DNA from: Variovorax sp. V93
Lineage (GTDB): Bacteria > Pseudomonadota > Gammaproteobacteria > Burkholderiales > Burkholderiaceae_C
Length of the DNA: 64,000 nucleotides
Assembly (NCBI RefSeq): GCF_041154485.1
Contig: NZ_AP028669.1
Coordinates: 3,100,001-3,164,000, forward strand
Direction: 5' to 3'
The notes under the pieces were generated by a model. That model was not told the origin of the DNA, searched no databases, and saw nothing but the letters and a program-made list of their open reading frames with translations. Shown here piece by piece: positions 26,048-34,111 of this stretch (position 1 is its first letter; every line of letters begins with the position of its first letter). Position numbers and translations under genes: made by a program.

Positions 26048-27043
26048 GTGCTTCCCACCGGCCTGTACCCCGAATCTCCTCCCTGGCGCACCCGCGCACT
26101 GGAGGTGCCGCACGGCCATGTGCTGCATGTAGAAGAAGGTGGCAATCCCGAAGGCATCTGCGCCGTGGTCCTGCACGGCGGGCCCGGCTCGGGCAGCTCG
26201 CCGCTGCTGCGCCGCTTCTTCGATCCGGCGCGATACCGCGTGATCAGCATCGACCAGCGCGGCGCCGGCCGCAGCCGTCCGCGCGGCGCAACCATGCACA
26301 ACCGCACAGCCGACCTGCTCGGCGACCTGCAGCGCGTGCGCGAGCAACTCGGGGTGCCGCGCTGGCTGGTGGTCGGCGGCTCGTGGGGCGCCACGCTGGC
26401 GCTGGCCCATGCGGCCTTCGAGCCGCAAGCGGTGGCGGCGCTGCTGCTGCGTGCGGTGTTCCTGCCGAGCGCCGAAGAGATCGGCGCCTTCTTCCAGGAC
26501 AGCACCGGCCGCGCACCCGCCGCATGGGCGCGATTCGCATCCGTGGCACCCGCCGGCGAGCGCCACGACATGCTGGGCTTCCTGGCCCGCGGCCTGCAGC
26601 AGGCGCCGGCCGATGGCGCCCGCCAGCTCGCGCTCGCCTGGTGGCACTGGGAGCAAGCGCTGGCGCGCGGCACGGGTGTGCCAGCCGGCGAACCGATGCC
26701 CGCCCAAGCCCGACCGGACCGCGAAACGCTCGACGCACTGGTCGACCGCTACCGCGTGCAGAGCCATTACCTGCTGCACCGCTGCTGGCTCGATGCGCCC
26801 CCGCTGCCGGACCGGCTGGCCGCGCTGCCCCGCGTGCCCACCCTGCTGCTGCATTCGCGCGACGACCGCATCTGCGCGCCGCATGGCGCAGAAGCCGTGC
26901 ACGACCGCATCCCGCACAGCCGGCTGCAATGGGTCGACGGCGCGGGCCACGACCCCGCGCACCCGGCCATGGCCTCGGCGATGGTTGCCGCGCTCGACAG
27001 CTACGCGCGGCATGGCCACTTCGGCAACGCGCACACGCCATGA
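26048..27043 (+). CDS. Alpha/beta hydrolase, proline iminopeptidase-like (peptidase S33)
   Basis: A 331-residue alpha/beta-hydrolase resembling prolyl aminopeptidase. Landmarks are LHGGPGSGSSPLLRRFFDP (oxyanion region), IDQRGAGRSRPRG, the nucleophile elbow GGSWGATLA, and DDRICAPHG with a final His in VDGAGHDPAHP. Start is GTG at 26048. The stop overlaps the kinase gene (ATGA), so it is co-transcribed with the two-component system and divergent from pqqA. A part in trimming the crosslinked PqqA peptide is an idea from position only; a plain aminopeptidase or esterase is equally possible. Confidence 0.82.
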   Translation: MLPTGLYPESPPWRTRALEVPHGHVLHVEEGGNPEGICAVVLHGGPGSGSSPLLRRFFDPARYRVISIDQRGAGRSRPRGATMHNRTADLLGDLQRVREQLGVPRWLVVGGSWGATLALAHAAFEPQAVAALLLRAVFLPSAEEIGAFFQDSTGRAPAAWARFASVAPAGERHDMLGFLARGLQQAPADGARQLALAWWHWEQALARGTGVPAGEPMPAQARPDRETLDALVDRYRVQSHYLLHRCWLDAPPLPDRLAALPRVPTLLLHSRDDRICAPHGAEAVHDRIPHSRLQWVDGAGHDPAHPAMASAMVAALDSYARHGHFGNAHTP

Positions 27044-28419
27044 CCCTGCGCCTGAAGATCAACCTCATCGTCAGCCTGCTGACGCTGCTGTTCGTCGCGG
27101 CCATGCTCGCGCTGCAAGTGCGTGCGATGCGCGAGTCGATCCAGGAGGAAGTCGTCGCGGCCAACCGCGTGGCCGCGCAGCTGCTGAACCGCACCGCCTG
27201 GCTCTACGCCGCCCAGGGCACGCCGGCCATGCTGTCGTTCCTGCAGGGCGTCGGCCGCGTGCGCTCCAACGACATCACGCTGCTCGATGCCGAGGAACAC
27301 GTGCTCTACAGCTCGCCCAACTCGGTCTACAAGGCCGGCCGCGATGCGCCCGATTGGTTCGACCGCCTCGTCTCGCCGCCGCCTTCGCAGATGTCGATCG
27401 CCTTTCCCGGCGGCAAGCTGATCGTGAGTTCGAACGCTTCGCGCGCGGTGCTCGATGCCTGGGACGATGCCGCGCTGCTGACCCTCAGCGCGCTGGGCCT
27501 GCTGCTGGTGGTGAACGCGGGCGTGTTCTGGCTGGTCGGCCGCGCCACACGCCCGTTCGCGGACATCGTCGATGCGCTCAACCAGCTCGAAAGCGGGCGC
27601 TTCGATGTTTCGCTGCGCGCGCTGCCCGGCACCGAGGCGGCGGCCATCGGCGCCGCCTTCAACCGCATGGTCGGCATGCTGCAGCAGCACATCGAGACCG
27701 AACGGCGCGCCGTGCGCGCCGAGAGCCGCCTGTCTGAAAGCCGCGAACTGGGCCGCTGGGTCGACCAGAAGATCGAGCAGGAGCGCCGCCTGATCGCGCG
27801 CGAGCTGCACGACGAGCTGGGCCAGTCGGTCACCGCGATGCGCAGCATGGCCCTGTCGATCGCGCAGCGCGTGCAGGCGCTCGATCCGCAGTCCGAGCAG
27901 GCGGCGCGGCTGATCGCCGAGGAATCGGGGCGGCTCTACACCGCCATGCACGGCATGATCCCGCGCCTCACGCCGCTGGTGCTCGACAAGTTCGGATTGG
28001 TGGCCGCGCTCGAGGACCTGGTCGAGCGAACCCGCAACAGCCACGGCGGCGTGCAGGTCGAATGGCACCTGGAGATCGAGCTCGACCGCCTGCGGCTCGA
28101 CACCGACACCGCGCTGGTGCTGTACCGCGCCGCGCAGGAGGGCATCACCAACGCGCTGCGCCATGGCGAGGCGCACCGCATCGTGCTGGCCCTGCAGGGC
28201 AACGAAGAGACCGTGAAGCTCACGCTGACCGACGACGGGCGCGGCCTGCCCGGCCCTGATGCCGCCAGGGAAACCAGCACAGGGCACTATGGCCTGCGCT
28301 GGCTCGCCGAGCGCATCGACAGCCTGGGCGGCGACCTGCGCCTTGAACCCGCCGCGTCCAGCGGCGCCCAATTGACGGTGCGCCTGCCCTTGCCGGCGGC
28401 CGCCGCGGAGAACACATGA
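27040..28419 (+). CDS. NarL/UhpB-type membrane sensor histidine kinase
   Basis: A 459-residue sensor kinase: transmembrane helix 1 at about residues 8-26, a periplasmic domain to about 145, helix 2 at about 147-167, a HAMP linker, the HisKA_3 phosphorylation site with His257 (ARELHDELGQS), and an ATPase domain with YRAAQEGITNALRHGEA and DDGRGLPG. It overlaps both neighbours by 4 bases. The partner is the LuxR-type regulator downstream. Placement opposite pqqA and next to C1 genes suggests control of PQQ or methanol oxidation genes, possibly comparable in function to the MxbDM or MxcQE systems of Methylorubrum, though not shown to be orthologous. Confidence 0.9.
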   Translation: MTLRLKINLIVSLLTLLFVAAMLALQVRAMRESIQEEVVAANRVAAQLLNRTAWLYAAQGTPAMLSFLQGVGRVRSNDITLLDAEEHVLYSSPNSVYKAGRDAPDWFDRLVSPPPSQMSIAFPGGKLIVSSNASRAVLDAWDDAALLTLSALGLLLVVNAGVFWLVGRATRPFADIVDALNQLESGRFDVSLRALPGTEAAAIGAAFNRMVGMLQQHIETERRAVRAESRLSESRELGRWVDQKIEQERRLIARELHDELGQSVTAMRSMALSIAQRVQALDPQSEQAARLIAEESGRLYTAMHGMIPRLTPLVLDKFGLVAALEDLVERTRNSHGGVQVEWHLEIELDRLRLDTDTALVLYRAAQEGITNALRHGEAHRIVLALQGNEETVKLTLTDDGRGLPGPDAARETSTGHYGLRWLAERIDSLGGDLRLEPAASSGAQLTVRLPLPAAAAENT

Positions 28420-29063
28420 CCCAGGCGATTCAGCCGATTCGAGTGATGCTGGTGGACGACCATGCGCTGGTGCGCATGGGCTTTCGCATGCTGCTGGCCG
28501 ACGCGCAGATCGAGGTGGCGGCCGAGGCCGACACCGGCGAGCAGGCCTGCCAGGACTATCCTCAGGTGCGGCCCGACGTGGTGGTGATGGACCTGTCGAT
28601 GCCCGGCATGGGCGGCCTGGAAGCGCTGCGCCGCCTGCTGGCGCACGACCCCAAGGCGCGCGTGCTGGCGCTGTCGGCGCACGAGGACACGATCCATCCG
28701 CGCCGCGTGCTGCGCGCCGGCGCGCTCGGCTACCTGGCCAAGCGCAGCGCGCCCGATGCGCTGATTGCCGCGGTGAAGGCCGTGGCGCGCGGCGACCGCT
28801 ACATCGACGCCAACACCGCGCAGGCGCTGGCCACGGCACAGATCGAGGGCGAGGCCAACCCGGCCGACCTGCTCAGCGAGCGCGAGTTCTCGGTCTTCAT
28901 CCAGCTCGCGCGCGGCATGACGGTGGCGCAGATTGCCAGCACGCTGAACCTTTCGCTCAGCACGGTGGGCTCGCACCTGTACCGCGTCAAGCAGAAGCTG
29001 GGCGCCACCAATCAGGCGGAGCTCACCTGGGTGGCGCTGCGCTGGGGGCTGATCCAGGTCTAG
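28416..29063 (+). CDS. NarL/LuxR-family response regulator
   Basis: A 215-residue response regulator: receiver domain with acidic pocket VDDH and phospho-acceptor Asp59 (VVVMDLSMPGMGG), and a C-terminal LuxR helix-turn-helix (LLSEREFSVFIQLARGMTVA; LNLSLSTVGSHLYRVKQKLG). It is the cognate partner of the kinase encoded just before it. The inverted repeat at 25976-26010 upstream of the operon is a candidate site. Its stop codon is shared in antiparallel fashion with the HAD gene (4-base overlap), so the two units converge. Confidence 0.92.
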   Translation: MTQAIQPIRVMLVDDHALVRMGFRMLLADAQIEVAAEADTGEQACQDYPQVRPDVVVMDLSMPGMGGLEALRRLLAHDPKARVLALSAHEDTIHPRRVLRAGALGYLAKRSAPDALIAAVKAVARGDRYIDANTAQALATAQIEGEANPADLLSEREFSVFIQLARGMTVAQIASTLNLSLSTVGSHLYRVKQKLGATNQAELTWVALRWGLIQV

Positions 29064-29731
29064 CCAGCCGCCGGCGGCGTCCGTTCGATGATCGGCCAGC
29101 CGGCCTCGGCGGCCCGGGCGCGCAGGCGATCGTCGGGCGCCACCGCCACCGGATCGGACACGGCACACAGGAGCGGCAGGTCGCTGGCCGAATCGGAATA
29201 GAACCACGACTGCTCGAGCGCCTCGAGCCGCGTGCCGCGCGTGGCGAGCCACTGGTTCACGTGCATCAGCTTGTGCACGCCGTAGCACGGGTCGCCGTCG
29301 ATGGCGCCGTCGAGCGTGTCGTCGATCACCAGCGAGCGCGTCGCCAGCACGTCGGCCACGCCGAACAGGCGGCCGAAGGGCTCGGCGATGAAGCGGGTGG
29401 TGGCGGTCACGATGGCGCAGGCATGGCCCGCATCCTGGTGCCGGCGCACCAGCGCGCGCATCGGCTCTGGCACCTGCGGCGCGATCTCGGCCTCGAACTC
29501 CGCCGCCCATTGGCGCAGCGCGGCCATGCCGAAGCTCGCGAGCGGCGCGACGCTGGCGCGATGCAGCTCGCGGATGTCCAGCGTGCCGTCCACGTACTGC
29601 TGGCAGTAGCCCAGGTAAACGGTCTCGGCTTCGGCCGGCAGCACGCCGCGCGCCACCAGGAAGCGCGTCCACGCCATGCCGCTGTCGAACGGAATCAGCG
29701 TGTGGTCCAGGTCGAACAGCGCCAGCTTCAT
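29060..29731 (-). CDS. HAD-superfamily hydrolase (phosphoserine-phosphatase-like)
   Basis: A 223-residue HAD phosphatase of subfamily IB. Motif I is FDLDHTLI at residues 5-12, motif II is IVTATTRF, and motif III/IV is in WFYSDSASDLPLL. The cap is helical (FLVARGVLPAEAETVYLGYC). The substrate is unknown; related proteins remove phosphate from serine, histidinol or pterin-type phosphates. Being the last gene after fae2 and pabBC it could dephosphorylate a folate or methanopterin intermediate, which is inference only. Start at MKLALFDLD; the open frame extends upstream without similarity. Confidence 0.82.
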   Translation of the reverse strand: MKLALFDLDHTLIPFDSGMAWTRFLVARGVLPAEAETVYLGYCQQYVDGTLDIRELHRASVAPLASFGMAALRQWAAEFEAEIAPQVPEPMRALVRRHQDAGHACAIVTATTRFIAEPFGRLFGVADVLATRSLVIDDTLDGAIDGDPCYGVHKLMHVNQWLATRGTRLEALEQSWFYSDSASDLPLLCAVSDPVAVAPDDRLRARAAEAGWPIIERTPPAAG

Positions 29732-29768
29732 CGGCAAGCCCGGTCGAGGAAGGGGCAGGCCCTGCTTC

Positions 29769-31661
29769 TCAAGCGGCGGCCGCCTCGTGCGGCTGCGCTT
29801 GCTGAACCAGCCGCGCCGGCAGCACGCCGCGCAGCGCATTGCACACCACGAGCTTCTGCGCGGCCTCCAGGTCTTGCCGGTACAGGCTGCGTTCGGTGGC
29901 CTCCCAGATCGAGTCTTCGATCAGCACGCCGCGCATCACGCCGGGCAGCGCGCCGTCGGCAACCGGCGGCGTCCACCAGCGTCCGTCGATGCGAGCGAAC
30001 ACGGTGCTGCGCCCGCCTTCCACGAGCCGGCCGTCTTCGGTGAAGAACAGGCTGTCGAAGGCCCCGGCGCGTTCGGCCGCGCGCACGCCGGCGTCGTAGT
30101 GCTGGCGCACGGTGGTCTTGTGGGCGGCCAGCGGGTTCGCATCGGGCAGCCGCTGGTCGGCGATCAGCAGCTTCACCGCGCCCGGCGGCAAGGGTGGCAG
30201 CGGCGAATGGGTGATGCCGATGCGCCCGCCGTGCGCCAGCGCGAGCCGCAGGCGCGAGGGCTGGCCGGGCGCGAGCGCAGGCAAGGCCTCCCGCAGCGCC
30301 TGCATCGCAGCACCCCGGTCGAGCCGGAAGCCCAGCACGTGTGCGCTGCGCGCCAGCCGCGCCAGATGCCGGTCCAGGTAGCGGATGCCCTCGCCGGGCG
30401 TGGCCAGCATGGTTTCGAAGAGTTCGAAACCCGGATCCAGCGCAGTGAGAAAGCGCGCCTTGAGCAGGCATTCCTCGAACTCGTCCGCGGCGTTGCTGTC
30501 CTGCACGATGCCCGCGCCAATGCCCAGCCGCAGCGGCCGCAGGCCCTTCCGCTGTGCGCCCAGCGTGAGCGTGCGGATCGCCACCGACAGGCAGAAGTCG
30601 CCAATGGCCGCGCCCTCCGGCGGCGCATCGACCCACCCGATTGCGCCGCAGTAGAGGCCGCGCGGCGTGCTTTCGAGTTCGCCGATCCATTCCATGGTGC
30701 GGTGCTTGGGCGCGCCCGTGATGGAGCCGCAGGGAAACACCGCGCGCAGCAGCTCGGGCATGCCGACGCCGGCGCGCAGCCGCGCCTGCACGGTCGAGGT
30801 CATCTGGAACACCGTGGCGTAGGGCTCGATGGCAAACAGCGTCGGCACCTTGACCGAGCCGATGCACGCCACGCGGCCGATGTCGTTGCGCAGCAGGTCG
30901 ACGATCATCACGTTCTCGGCGCGGTTCTTGGTGTCGACCGAGAGCCGGCGCGCCATCTCGCTGTCACCCTCGGGCGCATCGGCACGGGCCGCGGTGCCCT
31001 TCATCGGCCGCGCGGTGAGCACCCCTGCGTCGTGGCGCAGGAAGAGTTCGGGCGAGCACGAGAGCACGTGGGTGATGTCGCCCTCCCCCGTCTTCGAATT
31101 GACTTCGGGCAAGGCGATCAGCGCGCCATAGGCCACCGGCTGCCGTTCGCGCAGGCGCCGGTACAGCGCCACGGGCGAGCCGTAGCCCTGGCCCTGCAGC
31201 CGGTAGGTGAAGTTGACTTGGTAGGTTTCGCCCGCGGCGATGGCGTCGTGGATGCGCGCGATGGCCTCCGTGAAGGCCGGCTCGTCGATGCTGGGCTGCA
31301 GGTCCATCACGCCGACGGGCTGCGGCGGGCTGGCCTCGCTCGCCTCGAGCTGCTCCAGCCAACTGGCAACCTGGTCCGACGAAAGCACGGCGCACTCGCG
31401 GAAGATCAGCACGCGCAGCGCCGATGCATCGCTGGCCGCAAGCCGCGCATGCCCCGCGCGCTGCAGCCTGGCGCCCCATTCGTAATCGGCCAGCAGCACC
31501 GCGTGCAGGCCCTGCCGCAGGTCGGCGTCGACGCGTGCCCAGGCGGCATCGAGATCGGCCGGGTCGGCGCAGCGGTGCTCGCGCACGAAGCCGGTGTGCA
31601 GCCGGCTGGTGGGCCGCGCGGGCGTCGAGCCGCAGTCGTCGAGAAGCGCGAACGAAGACAA
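29769..31661 (-). CDS. pabB: Aminodeoxychorismate synthase I / lyase fusion (PabB-PabC)
   Basis: A 630-residue bifunctional enzyme making 4-aminobenzoate from chorismate. Residues about 1-370 are the chorismate-binding PabB part (NFTYRLQGQGYGSP, SCSPELFLRHDAG, RPMKGTAARAD, CGSITGAPKHRTMEWIGELE). Residues about 385-620 are a class IV aminotransferase-like PabC lyase (FETMLATPGEGIRYLDRHLA; LFFTEDGRLVEGGRSTVFA). The start is TTG at 31661, with GGAG 6 bases upstream lying inside fae2; only 2 bases separate the genes. 4-aminobenzoate is a substrate of the methanopterin enzyme MptG encoded at 52632, so this copy may serve tetrahydromethanopterin as well as folate. Confidence 0.9.
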   Translation of the reverse strand: MSSFALLDDCGSTPARPTSRLHTGFVREHRCADPADLDAAWARVDADLRQGLHAVLLADYEWGARLQRAGHARLAASDASALRVLIFRECAVLSSDQVASWLEQLEASEASPPQPVGVMDLQPSIDEPAFTEAIARIHDAIAAGETYQVNFTYRLQGQGYGSPVALYRRLRERQPVAYGALIALPEVNSKTGEGDITHVLSCSPELFLRHDAGVLTARPMKGTAARADAPEGDSEMARRLSVDTKNRAENVMIVDLLRNDIGRVACIGSVKVPTLFAIEPYATVFQMTSTVQARLRAGVGMPELLRAVFPCGSITGAPKHRTMEWIGELESTPRGLYCGAIGWVDAPPEGAAIGDFCLSVAIRTLTLGAQRKGLRPLRLGIGAGIVQDSNAADEFEECLLKARFLTALDPGFELFETMLATPGEGIRYLDRHLARLARSAHVLGFRLDRGAAMQALREALPALAPGQPSRLRLALAHGGRIGITHSPLPPLPPGAVKLLIADQRLPDANPLAAHKTTVRQHYDAGVRAAERAGAFDSLFFTEDGRLVEGGRSTVFARIDGRWWTPPVADGALPGVMRGVLIEDSIWEATERSLYRQDLEAAQKLVVCNALRGVLPARLVQQAQPHEAAAA

Positions 31662-31663
31662 GG

Positions 31664-32197
31664 TCAGCTCCAGTCGTCCATGTCGTGCTTGATGCGGTGG
31701 CGATTGGCGATCAGCTCGTCCACCGACGGCTCGTTGTTCAGCGCACGCCGGATCGCGAGCCTGGTGGCTTCGTAGTTGGTGCGGTACATGTCTTTCTTGT
31801 CGAGGTTCTGGTCCTTGGCGCAGCGCGGATCGATCCACACCAGGCTGATGATGCACAGCGTGTTGGCATGTTCCCGGGGAATGATGCCATCGATCAGGCA
31901 ATCGACCACCGCATCGGCGGTTGCGCTCTGCACCACGCCGCCGAACAGGTCGATGTTGGCCGCGTCCTTCAGCGTAACCTTGGGCACCATGATGGTCGCG
32001 GGCCGCACGAGCTGGTTGCAGGCGCGGATCGCGAACATCGCGGTGTGGCCCTTGCTCTGCGCCATCATGTTGGCGAAGGCCTGGCCCACAGGGCCATCGG
32101 TGGCGCCGATCAGGATCTCGGGCATGGCATCGGTGAACTGGCCGTCCTTGGCAAGAACGGTGGCTTCGCCGGCGTGGAAAAGATAGGGATGCGTCAT
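31664..32197 (-). CDS. fae2: Formaldehyde-activating enzyme homologue, Fae2 type
   Basis: A 177-residue Fae-family protein. Recognisable stretches are EILIGATDGPVGQAFANMMA, GHTAMFAIRACNQLVRPATI, MVPKVTLKDAANIDLFGGVV and LCIISLVWIDPRC. The active-site His found in true Fae (His22 in the copy at 46997, within [10 protein letters not shown]) is not present at the matching place, where the sequence reads MPEILIGA. Fae2-like proteins occur in many methylotrophs and their reaction is unclear. It sits in the operon with fhcC upstream and pabB downstream. The ATG at 32197 begins MTHPYLFHAGEA. Confidence 0.85.
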   Translation of the reverse strand: MTHPYLFHAGEATVLAKDGQFTDAMPEILIGATDGPVGQAFANMMAQSKGHTAMFAIRACNQLVRPATIMVPKVTLKDAANIDLFGGVVQSATADAVVDCLIDGIIPREHANTLCIISLVWIDPRCAKDQNLDKKDMYRTNYEATRLAIRRALNNEPSVDELIANRHRIKHDMDDWS

Positions 32198-32242
32198 AAA
32201 CAAAACAAACGAGGTTAGAAGAAACCGAGAACCATTCCAGAA

Positions 32243-32333
32243 ACACCGCGGAACCGGCTTTGCCGGGCCGCTGGTGTTGCCCCCGGTAGGGGGTTGGCGA
32301 AGCGACACGAAGTGCGCGAAGCTTGGGGGCGAG
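32243..32333 (+). repeat. Intergenic hairpin repeat, copy 3 (family A)
   Basis: Shares CCGCGGAACCGGCTTTGCCG and the GTTGCCCCCGGTAGGGGGTT type of hairpin with the other two copies, and ACACGAAGTG with copy 2. It abuts the fhcC stop codon, so on the minus-strand message it directly follows fhcC and precedes fae2, in the same relative orientation as copies 1 and 2. Confidence 0.78.
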
Positions 32334-33164
32334 TCATAGGCACACGATGAGTTCGCCTTTGCCGTCGGCCGAGAGATCGCCGAGGTGGCGTTCGATGCGG
32401 CGCGTGGGCAAGGCCGCAAAAGCTCCGCCGTGGCGCGCCAGATCGCGCGACAGCAGGGCCCAGAAGACCGGCGTTGCAGTCCGGTTGGGCACGAAGGTCA
32501 GCGCCGCCTCGATGCCTTGCGGCAACGCGGCATCGGGTCCGGCAAAGACGATGCTGCCGCGGCGCATGCCGTAGCCCGCATGCGCGCCGGCCTTGCCACC
32601 CACGGCGATCGTGCCCGCCACCATGCGCGAGCCCAGGAACGCGCCCGCATCGCCATGGACCAGCGCGGACCCGCGGCGCATGCGGTCGCCGAAGCGCTCG
32701 CCCGCATGGCCATGGACCACGAAGGTGCCGCCGCGCATGCCGTCCATGCTGCCGGGCAAGGTGCTGGCCGCGAAATCGCCGACGTCGCCCTTCACCTCGA
32801 TGCTGCCGCCGGCCATTTCGCAGGCGGCCAGCAGGCCGGCGCTGCCATCGATCTGCAGCGAGCCGCCGCGCATGCAGCCGCCCGCATAGTGGCCGGCATG
32901 GCCTTCGACGTGGATGCGCCCGCCGTCCATCTGCCAGCCGATGCGGTCGAAGCGCTCGAGAACGCCTTCGAAGCGAAGCGTGCCCTCTTCCGTGCCCTTC
33001 GCAACATCGAACAGTTCGGCCAGCGGCAGCATCGCGTTGCCATGGCCCACGGGCAGCTGCCCGATCTGCGCAGCCGAGAGTTCCGCCAGCGCGGTCGGCG
33101 TGACGCCACGCAGATCGACGCGCAACGCCGGCACCTGCCGCAACCTGAAATGCCATCCGCTCAT
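32334..33164 (-). CDS. fhcC: Formyltransferase/hydrolase complex subunit C
   Basis: A 276-residue homologue of FwdC. It shows the repeated G-xx-G-xxx-G beta-helix pattern (GHAGHYAGGCMRGGSL, GDVGDFAASTLPGSMDGM, GDAGAFLGSRMVAG), typical of the glutamate-synthase alpha C-terminal fold. FhcC is a structural part of the cytoplasmic Fhc complex that releases formate from formyl-tetrahydromethanopterin. It overlaps fhcD by ATGA. Confidence 0.94.
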   Translation of the reverse strand: MSGWHFRLRQVPALRVDLRGVTPTALAELSAAQIGQLPVGHGNAMLPLAELFDVAKGTEEGTLRFEGVLERFDRIGWQMDGGRIHVEGHAGHYAGGCMRGGSLQIDGSAGLLAACEMAGGSIEVKGDVGDFAASTLPGSMDGMRGGTFVVHGHAGERFGDRMRRGSALVHGDAGAFLGSRMVAGTIAVGGKAGAHAGYGMRRGSIVFAGPDAALPQGIEAALTFVPNRTATPVFWALLSRDLARHGGAFAALPTRRIERHLGDLSADGKGELIVCL

Positions 33165-34111
33165 GGTGCATCCCCCGCCGCGCCCAGCAGCCTGTGCAGA
33201 TGGAAATGGAACGGGCCCAGCTTGCCGCCGTAGTTGCCGGCCGAGATGCGCAGCAGACCGCCCGCCGGTCCGATGGCAATGGCGGCTTCCATGCCCACGC
33301 GCATGGCGGCGCCCACGTCGGCCTCGGTCAGGCCATCGATCACGATTTCCATCACGCAGCCGATCTCCTGGGCGGAGGCGCCGCCCGCCAGTTCGCTGTG
33401 CGCCACCAGCCCCACGAGGCTCGGGCAGAAGGCATCGTTGGTCGAGGCGTTGAGGTTCGCATAGCGGCTGCCGACCTTCGAGCCCGAGCGCACAACGCCG
33501 CCCGGAAACGGCATCACCACATTGGGCAGCCGCTTCATCGCCGCCACGGCGGCCTCGGCGGCCGCCAGTGCGGCATCGGTGTCGCGCGCCAGCAGCAGCA
33601 GGTTGCCGCCGCCCACGGCCTTCACCACGGGCGTGTCTTCCTGCGCGACGAATTCGCCGTCCATCACCGGCACGCGCCAGTAGCGCACGCCATCGATCAC
33701 CTTCGAGATCTGCCAGCCGTCCCCGAAGAAGCGCAGGTTCTTGCCGAGCGCGGCCACGTCGCTGCCGGGTGCGCCGCGCGGCAGGCCCGCGAACACCGCG
33801 GTGGTCGGGCAGGTCAGCACGCACTGGCCGACGCGGCGCTCGAGCTGCTTGCCGAGCTCCTTGCCCGACATCGAGAACATCAGCACGCTCACGCCGGGGC
33901 GGCCGTCGGGCGATTCATCCGGCGCGATCTCCCGCTCGATGCCGGCCTCGCAGCCGCAGGCGATCACCGAGGTCGCAAAGCCCGTGGCCGACACCGCCGC
34001 GTGGCGCGCCCACGCCATGTTGTGCGCCGTGATGAGGATGCGCGTGGCCTTCATCGGAAAGGCCTCGGCAAAAGTTTCGTCGATGACGACGCCGTTGCGC
34101 TCCAGACCCAT
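33161..34111 (-). CDS. fhcD: Formylmethanofuran:tetrahydromethanopterin formyltransferase
   Basis: A 316-residue Ftr homologue and catalytic subunit of Fhc, moving the formyl group from tetrahydromethanopterin to methylofuran bound in the complex. Landmarks are GVVIDETFAEAFPMKATRIL, SVIACGCEAGIERE, GRPGVSVLMFSMSGKELGKQ and FPGGVVRSGSKVGSRYANL. The start ATG shares one base with the fhcA stop (TGATG). Length is as expected for bacterial FhcD. Confidence 0.96.
   Translation of the reverse strand: MGLERNGVVIDETFAEAFPMKATRILITAHNMAWARHAAVSATGFATSVIACGCEAGIEREIAPDESPDGRPGVSVLMFSMSGKELGKQLERRVGQCVLTCPTTAVFAGLPRGAPGSDVAALGKNLRFFGDGWQISKVIDGVRYWRVPVMDGEFVAQEDTPVVKAVGGGNLLLLARDTDAALAAAEAAVAAMKRLPNVVMPFPGGVVRSGSKVGSRYANLNASTNDAFCPSLVGLVAHSELAGGASAQEIGCVMEIVIDGLTEADVGAAMRVGMEAAIAIGPAGGLLRISAGNYGGKLGPFHFHLHRLLGAAGDAP

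Noticed and set aside
29676..31775. Plus-strand open frame of about 700 codons over the pabB-pabC fusion
   Set aside because: Antisense shadow; no recognisable domain.
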